The position numbers and the translations under genes were made by a program. This document shows positions 38,920 to 48,740 of a stretch of DNA of 64,000 nucleotides, piece by piece (within the stretch, counting starts at the first letter, position 1; the number at the start of each line of letters is the position of its first letter). Under the pieces are notes generated by a model. It made no database searches. It worked only from the letters and a program-made list of their open reading frames with translations, and was not told the DNA's origin. The DNA lies in assembly GCA_013360465.1 (NCBI GenBank), contig JABWBO010000029.1:30583-94582 (forward strand), given 5' to 3'. Source of the DNA: Anaerolineae bacterium. GTDB lineage: Bacteria > Chloroflexota > Anaerolineae > Aggregatilineales > Phototrophicaceae.

Positions 38920-41718
38920 CTACTCGGTCACGCCCCGCTGATCCTGCTTGTAATGACAGTGCTTGTACTTCTTGCCGCTGCCGCACCAGCACGGATCGTT
39001 GCGCCCGATATTGGCTTTCACGCCGGACTTACGCACCGGTTCCGGCTTGCTGTCGGCAGCAGCTCCCTCCCTGGTCGCCTGGACATTCTGCGGGACCACG
39101 CGCTGCATCACGCGCTGCGCCTGCGCCGGTACACCGACCTGGACGCGGAAGATGTCGCGCGCTGCACGGGTGCGAATTTCATCCTGAAGCGCTTCCCACA
39201 TCTGGAAGGCTTCACGTTTGTATTCGACTACCGGGTCGCGCTGCGCCATCGCCACCAAGCCGATGCCCTCGCGCAGCACGTCCAGATCGGTCAGGTGACG
39301 CCGCCAGTAGAAGTCGATGGCGCTCAGCATGACCACGCGCTCGATGCGGCGCATCAGGTCTTCGCTGAGTTCCGTCGTCTTGCGGTCATAGGCTTCTTCC
39401 AACCCATCGCCGATGATGTCTTCCAGCGCCTCCAGCGAATCGGCGTTTTCCAGAGTCTCCGCCGTGATATGCGCCGGGACCGGGAAGACGGTGTAGAGCT
39501 GGCGCAGCAGCGCCGCCATATCCCACTCTTCCAGGGCAGCGCCTTCGCTGCCGAATTCGCCGATCACGCCCACCGCAGCGGCGTTCAGGATGTCCAGGAA
39601 CTCGTCGCGCAGCGAAGAGTTGTTCAGCACCTCGCGGCGCTGACGGTAGATCACCTCGCGCTGCTTGTTGACCACGTCGTCGTATTCCAGGACGCGCTTG
39701 CGGATGTCGAAGTTGTAGCCTTCGACGCGCATCTGCGCCTGACCGATGGAACGGCTGATGATCGGGTGTTCAATCGGCTCGTTTTCCGGGATTTTCGCCC
39801 ACTGCATGACGCTCTTCACCCGGTCGCCGCCGAAACGCTTGATCAGATCATCTTCCAGGCTCAGGTAGAAGCGCGATTCCCCTGGATCACCCTGACGACC
39901 GGAACGCCCGCGCAGCTGGTTGTCGATTCGCCGCGCTTCATGCCGTTCCGTGCCCAGGACGAACAGCCCGCCCATCTCGATCACCTTCCGGCGGTCGGGG
40001 TCGATTTCGCGGGCGATGTCGCCGACCATCGCCTTGAACTCTTCCGGCGGGACCTGGGTCACATCCTTGCCATCGCGGCGCAGGCGTTCACGCGCCAAAC
40101 CTTCCGGGTTGCCGCCCAGCAGAATATCGACGCCGCGCCCAGCCATGTTGGTGGCGATGGTCACCATGCCGAGGCGTCCCGCCTGGGCGATGATGTCCGC
40201 CTCACGCTCGTGCTGTTTGGCATTCAGGACTTCATGCCGGATGCCGGCTTTTTTCAGCGCTTTGCTCAGGCGCTCGCTGGTCTCAATCGCCACCGTGCCG
40301 ACCAGCACCGGCTGCCCGCGCTCCTGCCGCCCGCGAATTTCGTCGATCACGGCGCTGAACTTGGCGCCTTCGTTCGCGTAGATCAGATCATCGTGGTCTT
40401 TGCGCACCATCGGGCGATGCGTCGGGATGCTGACGACTTCGAGATTGTAGATCTTCTCGAATTCCTCGCTCTCTGTCGCCGCCGTGCCGGTCATGCCCGC
40501 CAGCTTGCGATACATGCGAAAAAAGTTCTGGAAGGTGATGGTCGCCATCGTCAGGTTTTCGCGGCGAATCTCTACACCTTCTTTGGCTTCAATCGCCTGA
40601 TGCAGTCCTTCCGAGAAGCGTCGCCCGTACATCAGACGCCCGGTGAACTCATCGACGATGATCACCTGCCCCTCCTGGACGATGTACTCCTTATCCAGGT
40701 GGTACAGGGCATGGGCGCGCAGCGAATTGTCCAGATAGGGGACCATATCGGCGTGTTCCGGCGTGTACAGCCCTTCGACGCCCAGCGCCCGTTCGACGCG
40801 CTCCGTTCCGGCGTCCGTCAGGTAGACCACGCGGTCCTTGATGTCGATCACATAGTCGCCGTCTGGTTCCTGCTCGTCGTCTTCGACGCTCTCCTGGCTG
40901 CTCGCCTTGAGGGTGCGCACGATCTGGGCGAAGCGGCGGTACAGGTCGGACGGCTCATCCGCCTGTCCGCTGATGATCAGCGGCGTGCGTGCTTCGTCGA
41001 TCAGGATGTTGTCCACTTCATCGACGATGGCGAAGTTCAGGTCGCGCTGCACCATCTGCGGCAGATCGCCGACCATGTTATCGCGCAGGTAGTCGAAGCC
41101 GAATTCGTTGTTGGTCCCATAGGTGATGTCCGCCTGATAGGCGTCGCGGCGGCTGACAGGGCGCAGGTTTTGCAGGCGGGCGTCGTCGGAAGGGTAATTC
41201 GGGTCGAACAGATAGGAGCCGGTCGTCGGATCGTTGCCCATGTTCTGGATCACGCCGATGGACATGCCGAGGAAATAATATACAGGTCCCATCTGCTGCA
41301 CGCCGACCTTGCTCAGGTAGTCGTTGGGCGTGACCAGATGCGCGCCTTTGCCGGCAAGCGCGTTGAGGTAGAGCGGCAGGGTGGCGACCAGAGTCTTGCC
41401 TTCGCCGGTCTTCATCTCGGCGATCCTGCCCTCGTGTAGGACGATACCGCCGATCATCTGAACGTCGTAATGGCGCAGACCGATGGTGCGCGTGGACGCC
41501 TCGCGCACTACGGCGAAGGCTTCGGGCAGCAGATCGTCGAGTGTTTCGCCGCCGGCGAGCCGCTTGCGGAAGGCGTCGGTCTTGGCGCGGAGATCCGCGT
41601 CGGTCAGCTTCTTCAGGGCTGACTCGAACTGGTTGATACGTTCGACGACTTCACGATAGCCCTTGAGTGCGCGGGCGGTGGGGTCGCCAAAGACGGATGT
41701 GACGAGATTTTTGAACAT
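38920..41718 (-). CDS. secA: Preprotein translocase ATPase subunit SecA
   Basis: RHYDVQMIGGIVLHEGRIAEMKTGEGKTLVATLPLYLNAL; GRSGRQGDPGESRFYLSLEDDLIKRFG; C-terminal NDPCWCGSGKKYKHCH zinc motif. Confidence 0.97.
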   Translation of the reverse strand: MFKNLVTSVFGDPTARALKGYREVVERINQFESALKKLTDADLRAKTDAFRKRLAGGETLDDLLPEAFAVVREASTRTIGLRHYDVQMIGGIVLHEGRIAEMKTGEGKTLVATLPLYLNALAGKGAHLVTPNDYLSKVGVQQMGPVYYFLGMSIGVIQNMGNDPTTGSYLFDPNYPSDDARLQNLRPVSRRDAYQADITYGTNNEFGFDYLRDNMVGDLPQMVQRDLNFAIVDEVDNILIDEARTPLIISGQADEPSDLYRRFAQIVRTLKASSQESVEDDEQEPDGDYVIDIKDRVVYLTDAGTERVERALGVEGLYTPEHADMVPYLDNSLRAHALYHLDKEYIVQEGQVIIVDEFTGRLMYGRRFSEGLHQAIEAKEGVEIRRENLTMATITFQNFFRMYRKLAGMTGTAATESEEFEKIYNLEVVSIPTHRPMVRKDHDDLIYANEGAKFSAVIDEIRGRQERGQPVLVGTVAIETSERLSKALKKAGIRHEVLNAKQHEREADIIAQAGRLGMVTIATNMAGRGVDILLGGNPEGLARERLRRDGKDVTQVPPEEFKAMVGDIAREIDPDRRKVIEMGGLFVLGTERHEARRIDNQLRGRSGRQGDPGESRFYLSLEDDLIKRFGGDRVKSVMQWAKIPENEPIEHPIISRSIGQAQMRVEGYNFDIRKRVLEYDDVVNKQREVIYRQRREVLNNSSLRDEFLDILNAAAVGVIGEFGSEGAALEEWDMAALLRQLYTVFPVPAHITAETLENADSLEALEDIIGDGLEEAYDRKTTELSEDLMRRIERVVMLSAIDFYWRRHLTDLDVLREGIGLVAMAQRDPVVEYKREAFQMWEALQDEIRTRAARDIFRVQVGVPAQAQRVMQRVVPQNVQATREGAAADSKPEPVRKSGVKANIGRNDPCWCGSGKKYKHCHYKQDQRGVTE

Positions 41719-41829
41719 GCTCGCCTCTGCTACAGGTCTGGTTCAAGGTGCTGCGAAAGGCGATTATAGCATAGCGACATATGCGGGACGTTAGAGACCG
41801 TCGCGTCGGCGCGATTTTCGGATACACTA

Positions 41830-41934
41830 AGGCTGTTCCAGACAAAAGACGCGCCAGCGGTTGCAGGGGCGAACCCACGTGTTCGCCCGTGAACGGCGGG
41901 CGGAGACACAGCTCCGCCCCTACTGCAACAGCCT
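41830..41934. repeat. Nested palindromic MITE/REP-like intergenic element
   Basis: Ends aggctgttccag (41830-41841)/ctgcaacagcct (41923-41934); gttgcag/ctgcaac; inner hairpins gggcgaac-ccacgt-gttcgccc (41867-41888) and gggcggag-acacag-ctccgccc (41898-41919). Confidence 0.65.
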
Positions 41935-42073
41935 AAGCAAGAAATGGCAGGGGTGAGGGATGAAGGGATGAGGAGTGAGGGGCTGTGACGGCGCTTGTTT
42001 CCATTCCTGACTTCGTTTCTTTCGACTTGCGGCTTGGCGCGAAATGCGCTGGACGGGGTAGTATGGGCGAACT

Positions 42074-44032
42074 GTGTGCGGAATAACGGGCATCTGGCGT
42101 CTGGATGGTGGACGAATCGATCCAGTTTGCGTGGAGCAGGCGGCGGGCTTGATGCGTCATCGCGGACCGGACGACGAAGGTTACTGGCTGGTGGAAACGT
42201 CGAGCGGGCGCTGGGCGCTGCGCGGCGGTGCGGACACGCCGCCGGAGATCGGGCATGATCCACTCAGCCGCCCGCTCGGTTTTTCGCCCGATCTGGCGCT
42301 GGCGCACCGCCGGCTGGCGATCATCGACCTGTCGCCGGGCGGTCACGAACCCCTGACCACCGTCGAAGGCGACCTTTGGCTGACCTTCAACGGCGAGATC
42401 TACAATTACCTGGAGCTGCGCGACGAGCTGAAGGCGCTCGGCTGCGCCTTCCACACCGACGGCGACGGCGAGGTCATCCTGCAGGCGTACCGCACCTGGG
42501 GGCTGGCGTGTCTGGAACGGTTCATCGGCATGTTCGCCTTCGCGCTCTATGATCTGCGCCGCCGCCGGCTGTGGCTGGCGCGCGACCGCTTCGGCATCAA
42601 GCCGCTCTACTATGTCTGCGACCGCCGGCAGATCGCTTTCGCCAGCGAGATCAAGGCGCTGCGCCCGCTGCTGCCCGGCGCGCTTCAACCGGACCTGAGC
42701 CAGCTCGCCTGGTTTCTGCATTATGGGCGCGTCTACAATGCCCCGCGCACTTTCTTCGAGGGGGTGCGCGAACTGCCCGGCGGTCATTCGCTGATCATCG
42801 AAGACGGCGTGGTTGGCGAACCCGCCGCTTACTGGGACATCGATCTCGGTCGGGCGCGGGCGACCTATGATTACGCCAACCCGGAGGCGGAACTCCTGCG
42901 TTTGCTGCGCGACGCCGTTCGTCTGCGACTGCGCAGTGACGTTCCGGTCGGGACCTGCCTGAGCGGCGGACTGGATTCCAGCGCTATCGTCGCCATCGCC
43001 ACCGGGCAGCTGCGCGAGACCGATCCCGCTGGACGGATGAACAGCTTCAGCACCATCTACCCGGTCAAAGGCATGGACGAGGGGCGCTACATCCGCCTGG
43101 TCGGCGACCAGTACGGCACGCAGGGGCACACCGTCACCCCGGACGCCGACCGGTATCTGGAACGTCTGGAACGGATCACCTGGCATCAGGATATCCCGAC
43201 CGGGACGACCGGCGTGTACTCACAGAATTTCGTCATGGGTCTGGCGCACGGCGTCGTCACCGTGCTGCTCGACGGACAGGGCGCGGACGAGCTGTTCGGC
43301 GGCTATCTCAGTTACGTCGTTGCCCACCTGCACGATCTGCTTCGGCGTAATCCGCTGCGGGCGCTGCCACAGGGCGCTCACTTCGCCGCTCAGGTGTGGT
43401 CGCGCTTTCAACCCTGGTTCACCGCCCGCGAATTTGCCAGCCGGGTCGCCGGCTACGCCCGTCACGGGCGCTTCAGCGGCGCAGCGCTGACGCCGGACCT
43501 CGCCGCGCTGGCGCATGTCCGCCAGGCGGAAGACCCGCCCCTGGTGCTGCCCGGCGCTGACTCGCTGAACAGCCTGCTGTACCGCGCGCTGCGGCGCGAC
43601 AGCATCCCGGCGCTGCTGCATTATGAGGACCGCAACAGCATGGCGTACAGCATCGAGGCGCGCGTGCCGTTTCTGGATCACCGGCTGGCGGAATTCGCCC
43701 TGGGCATCCCCGGCGACCTCAAGATCAACGGCGCGGTCAATAAGGTCATCCTGCGCCGGGCGCTGCGCGGGGTCGTCCCCGATTCTGTCGTGGACCGGCG
43801 GGACAAGCTCGGTTATCCGACGCCGTTCGGGCAGTGGCTCAAGACCGACGCCCGCCTGCGCGAAGGCGTGCGCGCCATCCTCTTTGACGGCGTCCTGCCG
43901 CGCGGTTGGGTGGAGCGCGCCGGCGTCGAGGCGATCTGGGAGCGTCAGCTGAGCGGCGTCAGCGACTCCAGCGCGCTGCTGCACCGCTTGATCACCGCCG
44001 AGATGTGGACTCGCCAGCAGGCGAGCGCGTGA
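42074..44032 (+). CDS. asnB: Asparagine synthase (glutamine-hydrolysing)
   Basis: GTG start then CGITGIWRL (N-terminal Cys nucleophile), LSGGLDSSAIVAIA, DGQGADELFGGY, YEDRNSMAYSIEARVPFLD. Confidence 0.93.
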   Translation: MCGITGIWRLDGGRIDPVCVEQAAGLMRHRGPDDEGYWLVETSSGRWALRGGADTPPEIGHDPLSRPLGFSPDLALAHRRLAIIDLSPGGHEPLTTVEGDLWLTFNGEIYNYLELRDELKALGCAFHTDGDGEVILQAYRTWGLACLERFIGMFAFALYDLRRRRLWLARDRFGIKPLYYVCDRRQIAFASEIKALRPLLPGALQPDLSQLAWFLHYGRVYNAPRTFFEGVRELPGGHSLIIEDGVVGEPAAYWDIDLGRARATYDYANPEAELLRLLRDAVRLRLRSDVPVGTCLSGGLDSSAIVAIATGQLRETDPAGRMNSFSTIYPVKGMDEGRYIRLVGDQYGTQGHTVTPDADRYLERLERITWHQDIPTGTTGVYSQNFVMGLAHGVVTVLLDGQGADELFGGYLSYVVAHLHDLLRRNPLRALPQGAHFAAQVWSRFQPWFTAREFASRVAGYARHGRFSGAALTPDLAALAHVRQAEDPPLVLPGADSLNSLLYRALRRDSIPALLHYEDRNSMAYSIEARVPFLDHRLAEFALGIPGDLKINGAVNKVILRRALRGVVPDSVVDRRDKLGYPTPFGQWLKTDARLREGVRAILFDGVLPRGWVERAGVEAIWERQLSGVSDSSALLHRLITAEMWTRQQASA

Positions 44033-44036
44033 GCGT

Positions 44037-45233
44037 ATGCATATCCTGATCGCCGCCTCTTACTATCCGACCGCCGAGAACCCGGTGACGGGCATTTTCA
44101 TCGAGAAGCAGGCGCTCGCGCTGCACAAAGCCGGACATCAGGTCGGCGTTCTGATCGCTCCGCGCCTCAGCGCCACCCGCGAGAGGCTGCGCCGCGACGG
44201 CATCGGTTCGCTGCGGGGCGTCACCCGCGAGACTTACTTCGAATACGATGCCGATATCCCCGTCTACCGCATGCACTGGGGATGGTTTCCTCGCCCGCTT
44301 CCGCCGGTGGCTGCGCTGCTGACGGGCAGCGCCGGCGCTGCGGCGTACCAGCGATACGCTCTTGCTCATGGGACGCCTGATGTCCTCTACGCTCACGATA
44401 CTTTCTACGGCGGCTATCTGGCGTCCGTGATCCGCGATAGGATCGGTATCCCCTACGTCACCCTGGAACACTCGACTTCCTACCTGGAAGGGAAGATCAT
44501 CTTCCCCATGCAGCCGCAGATCATCAGGCGGGTGCTGCGACGGGCGGCGGTGCGCTGCGCGGTCGGGAAGGCGCTGGCGAAGGCGCTGATGCGCTACGCG
44601 CCGGAAATGTCGGTGCAGACGCTCGGAAATGTCATCGACGCGACTCGTTTTTCTCCTCAGCCTGATTCGAGCCAGACGACTCCGGGCGAGCCGTTTCACT
44701 TCACGCTGGTCGCCGGCTTGAAAGAGAGGCGCAAAGGGTTCGATATCCTGATCGCCGCCCTGGCGCGGCTCGCCGCCGATGGGCTGAACGTGCATTTGAC
44801 CATCGGCGGTGATGGACCCCTCAAGGCGGAGATCGCCGCGCAGGCTGAACGGCAGCAGGTGGCAGATCGGGTCACATTTGCCGGCAGGCTGACGCCCGAT
44901 GCGGTCGCCGACCTGATGCGGCGCAGCCACGCCGTCGTTTGCGCCAGCGCCGTCGAGACCTTCAACGTGACCATCGCCGAAGCGATGGCGTGCGGCGTAC
45001 CGGTGCTGTCCACCCGCTGCGGCGGACCGGAGGACTTCATCACGCCGGAGACCGGCATCCTGATCCCGCCGGGCGATCCGGCGGCGCTGGCGGAAGGGAT
45101 GCGCCGGATGGTCGCCGAGTATACCCGCTTTGATCGCGCCGCCGCCCGCCGCACCATCGTCGAACGCTACAGCGAAGCGGCGCTCGCCGCCCGGCTGGGG
45201 TCCATCTTTGAAGAAGCGCGCCATGCGCGATAG
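44037..45233 (+). CDS. Glycosyltransferase family 4
   Basis: VAGLKERRKGFDILIAALARL, AVVCASAVETFNVTIAEAMACGVPVLSTRCGGPEDFITPETGILIPPGD. Confidence 0.92.
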   Translation: MHILIAASYYPTAENPVTGIFIEKQALALHKAGHQVGVLIAPRLSATRERLRRDGIGSLRGVTRETYFEYDADIPVYRMHWGWFPRPLPPVAALLTGSAGAAAYQRYALAHGTPDVLYAHDTFYGGYLASVIRDRIGIPYVTLEHSTSYLEGKIIFPMQPQIIRRVLRRAAVRCAVGKALAKALMRYAPEMSVQTLGNVIDATRFSPQPDSSQTTPGEPFHFTLVAGLKERRKGFDILIAALARLAADGLNVHLTIGGDGPLKAEIAAQAERQQVADRVTFAGRLTPDAVADLMRRSHAVVCASAVETFNVTIAEAMACGVPVLSTRCGGPEDFITPETGILIPPGDPAALAEGMRRMVAEYTRFDRAAARRTIVERYSEAALAARLGSIFEEARHAR

Positions 45234-46476
45234 TCCGCTGCGCCTCTGGCTGGTCACACAGTTCTACCCGCCGGACGGCGGCGCGTCTGCGGTGCGCCTG
45301 AGCCGGCTGGCGCGTCTGCTGGCGGAGCAGGGACACGACGTGACGGTGCTGACCGTCATGCCGCACTACTGGTCGGGGGCGATAGCCGAACCCTACCGGG
45401 GCAGGCTGTTCATGCGTGAGATGCTGGACGGCGTGACCGTGCTGCGCGCCTGGCTTTATGCCTCACCGAGCAAGCGCGCCCGCGCCCGCCTGCTCAACCA
45501 GATCAGCGCCATGCTGAGCGTCGCGCTGCGCGGCACATTCGCCCACCGCCCTGACGCCATCCTGCTGGAGTCGCATCCGCTGTTCATGGCGCTGGCAGGC
45601 GGCTGGCTGCGGCGCATCAAGGGCGCGCCGGTGGTGCTGAACGTGAGCGACCTGTGGCCCGAATCCGCCGTTGAGACGGGCGTGCTGCGCGCCGACAGCC
45701 CCCTCGTCCGCCTGGCGGTCCCGGTCGAGCGCTGGGCGTACCGCGATGCTGCCCAGATCGTCGGCATGACCGAGGGGGTCGTTGCCGGCATCCTGCGCGC
45801 AGGAGCCGACCCGGCGAAGGTCTCACTGATCACCAACGGGGTCGATCTCGCCCGTTTTCGTCCCGGCGTAGGCGACCGTCGGACGCTGCGCGACCGCTTC
45901 GGAATCCCGCTCGATCAGATCGTGGCGCTGCACGTCGGCAACATGAGTACCACATACGACTTCGTGCCCATCCTGGAGTCTGCCGCTGCGCTGCCAGAGA
46001 TCGTTTTTCTCTTCGTCGGTTCCGGGACGCAGGAGCCGGCGCTGCGCGCTCAGGCTGTCGAGCGCGCCCTGGATAACGTCCATTTCGCCGGCATCCTGCC
46101 CCATGACCAGATGCCTGATGCCTGGGCGGCGGGTGACCTGTGCCTGATCTCGATGGGCGATCACGGGCTGTCCTACGGCACACGCCCGGCGAAACTGTAC
46201 GAGGCGCTGGCGAGCGGTATGCCGGTGATCGCGGCGATTCGCGGCGAAGGGGCGGCGCTCCTGAACGATGCCGGGGCGGGCGTGGTTGTGCCTATCGGCG
46301 ACTCTGCCGCCATGCGCGAGGCGATCCACCTGCTGGCGGGCGACTCCGCGAGGCGCGCCGCCTTCAGCCAGAGCGGGCGCGCCTATGCCGAGAGGTATCT
46401 TTCCCCTGAGCGAGTCCGGGACGCCTATCTGGACGTGATCTGGCGCGCTGTTCATCAAGCGCTTATGCGGCGCTAA
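45223..46476 (+). CDS. Glycosyltransferase family 4 (WbuB-like)
   Basis: LWLVTQFYPPDGGASAVRLSRLARLLAEQGHDVTVLTVMPHY; LVRLAVPVERWAYRDAAQIVGMTEGV; start chosen at ATG 45223. Confidence 0.88.
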   Translation: MRDSPLRLWLVTQFYPPDGGASAVRLSRLARLLAEQGHDVTVLTVMPHYWSGAIAEPYRGRLFMREMLDGVTVLRAWLYASPSKRARARLLNQISAMLSVALRGTFAHRPDAILLESHPLFMALAGGWLRRIKGAPVVLNVSDLWPESAVETGVLRADSPLVRLAVPVERWAYRDAAQIVGMTEGVVAGILRAGADPAKVSLITNGVDLARFRPGVGDRRTLRDRFGIPLDQIVALHVGNMSTTYDFVPILESAAALPEIVFLFVGSGTQEPALRAQAVERALDNVHFAGILPHDQMPDAWAAGDLCLISMGDHGLSYGTRPAKLYEALASGMPVIAAIRGEGAALLNDAGAGVVVPIGDSAAMREAIHLLAGDSARRAAFSQSGRAYAERYLSPERVRDAYLDVIWRAVHQALMRR

Positions 46477-46538
46477 ATTCGCGGTAAGCGGCGCGCGTCA
46501 CACTCCTGTATGGAATACTGACGTAAGGGGGTGCGGGT

Positions 46539-47588
46539 GTGTTGGAATCGATGATGGCGCGATGGAAGGATAGGACGGCGGCGGATTATGGCATCATCCT
46601 CGCCGTGATCGCCTGTCTGGCGATTGTGGCGCTCGGCGTGGTGCTGACGCGCTTCGAGCTGGAGCAGCCAGGACCGGCGTCTGACGGCTTCTTCTATGAA
46701 TGGCAGCGCGCCGACCCGGATTTCTGGTCGAGGGCGACCGCCTGGGTGGGCTTTGGGCTGCACCAGATCGGCGTCTGGCTGTGCATCTATTACGCCCAGA
46801 AGCATTATACCAAATACACCGATCAGCTTCGCGGGGCGAACTGGGCGGCGCTGGGCGTGAACACCCTGTTCATCGTCCTGCACTTCTTTCAGACGATGTT
46901 CTTCTACGACGGGATCGCCCAGGATCTACCGAGCTGGACGGCGCAGTTCACGGTGATCATGATGCTCTTCGTCATCGTGGCGATGGAGAACAAGCGGCGC
47001 GGCATCTTCTTTGGGCGCAAGGTCAATTTCCGCCAGGAATTCTACGCCTGGATGCGGCAGTATCACGGCTACGCCTTCAGCTTCGCGGTCATCTACACCT
47101 TCTGGTTTCACCCGATGGTCTTCACGCTGGGGCATCTCGGCGGGTTCATCCATGTCATCCTGGTCATGGTCCAGGGGTCGATCTTCTTCACCAAGATGCA
47201 CCTGAATCGCAACTGGAAGTTCCTGTTGGAGGTCCTGGTTCTGCCTCATGCAGCGCTGGTGGCGCTCAACCAGGGCGGTGGGCTGGTCTACATGTTCCTC
47301 TTCGGCTTCCTGGCGATGTTCATCGTCACGCAGATGCACGGTCTGGGTTACAAGCGCTGGCTGAAGTGGGTGTATGGACTCGCCTTCGCCGGAGCGATCG
47401 GCGTCACCTATCTGATCCTGCGCCAGCCGTACCAGGTCAACGAGGTGATCCGCATCCCGGCGATCCTCTATCTGATGGTCTTCGCCATGTATGGTCTGTG
47501 GTGGCTCTGGGCGAAGCTCACCGGCAGGCTCAGCGGAGACCGGCGCAAACCTTCCGACGCCGCGCCGGCGGAAGGCGCAGCCGCGTAG
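46539..47588 (+). CDS. Polytopic membrane protein, unknown function, His-rich
   Basis: About 8 hydrophobic segments; many His near membrane segments (FGLHQIGVW, LHFFQTMFFYDG, HGYAFSFAVIYTFWFHPM, GHLGGFIHV). Confidence 0.65.
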   Translation: MLESMMARWKDRTAADYGIILAVIACLAIVALGVVLTRFELEQPGPASDGFFYEWQRADPDFWSRATAWVGFGLHQIGVWLCIYYAQKHYTKYTDQLRGANWAALGVNTLFIVLHFFQTMFFYDGIAQDLPSWTAQFTVIMMLFVIVAMENKRRGIFFGRKVNFRQEFYAWMRQYHGYAFSFAVIYTFWFHPMVFTLGHLGGFIHVILVMVQGSIFFTKMHLNRNWKFLLEVLVLPHAALVALNQGGGLVYMFLFGFLAMFIVTQMHGLGYKRWLKWVYGLAFAGAIGVTYLILRQPYQVNEVIRIPAILYLMVFAMYGLWWLWAKLTGRLSGDRRKPSDAAPAEGAAA

Positions 47589-47648
47589 CGGGAACACTGC
47601 TGGAACAGATCGCCGCCCATGCCGCGTGTTTCGCGCTATACTTGAGGC

Positions 47649-48740
47649 ATGGCGACGCGACACGTCTTGAACGTTCTTGGGGATCGGCTGTGGACGCTGC
47701 CGATCCTCGTGCTGTACCTGACCGACGGGTGCAACAGCCGCTGCCTGACCTGTGACATCTGGCGCAGCCCGCGCCGCAACATGCGCGCCGACCTGGTGGA
47801 CAAGCTGGTCGCCGATGCGGCGGCGCTTCGCTCACGCTGGGTCGTACTTAGCGGCGGCGAGGCGATGCAGCACCCGAACTGGCACGATATCGCGCAGAAA
47901 TTCCGTCGCAGCGGCGCGCGGGTGATCCTCCTCACCAATGGGCTTCTCGTCCGCAGGCAGATTCAGTCGGTGATCGACGCGACCGACGAGCTGGTGGTCA
48001 GCCTGGACGGCGGCACGCCGGAGACCTACAGCGCGATTCGCGGTGTGGATGCCTTTGACCTGGTGCTTTCCGGTATCGAGTCCGCCAGCAGCGCCGGCAA
48101 ACCGGTAATCACCCGTACCACTCTGCAAAAAGCCAACTTTCGCGAGATGCCGCAGATCATCCGCGCCGCCCTGAGTGCCGGAGCCGGCAGGATCAGTTTT
48201 CTCGCCGTCGATGTCAGCAGCCCGGTCGCTTTCGGCCCGCGCTTCGTCGCCGACGCCGCGCTGCCGGTGAACAGTTCGTCGAGCGATGGCGCGGGGTCTG
48301 CCGCTGCGCCGGACCCCGCCCCGACCGACAGCGCTTTGACGCTCGAAGAATGTGACGAACTGAGCATCGTGCTGGATCAGGTTGAGCGCGATTTCGCCGA
48401 TGCCTTCGCCGCTGGTCGCCTCGCTGAGTCGCCCGCCAGGCTTCGTCAGATGGTCAGCTACTTTCGCGCCATTCAGGGCGCCGCGCCGTTTCCTGCGGTG
48501 CGCTGCAATGCGCCGCACATCTCGGCAGTGGTCGAGGTCGATGGACGGGTGCGCCCGTGCTATTTCCTGCCGACGACGGGCAGAGTGCATCATGGCGCTG
48601 ATGGCGTGGCACTGCCCAAGATGCTGAACAGCGATGCCGCCCTGGACCTGCGCCGATCCTATCGCGCGGGGGAACGTCCGGAATGCGGGGCGTGCGTCTG
48701 CCCGCTGCACAAGGGAGCCAGGTCCCTGCTGCAACTATGA
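47649..48740 (+). CDS. Radical SAM protein with C-terminal Cys cluster (SPASM-like)
   Basis: YLTDGCNSRCLTCDIW (CxxxCxxC); VLSGGEAMQHP; C-terminal VRCN...RVRPCYFLP...CGACVCPLHKG. Confidence 0.88.
   Translation: MATRHVLNVLGDRLWTLPILVLYLTDGCNSRCLTCDIWRSPRRNMRADLVDKLVADAAALRSRWVVLSGGEAMQHPNWHDIAQKFRRSGARVILLTNGLLVRRQIQSVIDATDELVVSLDGGTPETYSAIRGVDAFDLVLSGIESASSAGKPVITRTTLQKANFREMPQIIRAALSAGAGRISFLAVDVSSPVAFGPRFVADAALPVNSSSSDGAGSAAAPDPAPTDSALTLEECDELSIVLDQVERDFADAFAAGRLAESPARLRQMVSYFRAIQGAAPFPAVRCNAPHISAVVEVDGRVRPCYFLPTTGRVHHGADGVALPKMLNSDAALDLRRSYRAGERPECGACVCPLHKGARSLLQL

Noticed and set aside
38953-41439. 828-aa plus-strand ORF opposite secA
   Set aside because: Antisense artefact of SecA codon usage; no recognisable domain.
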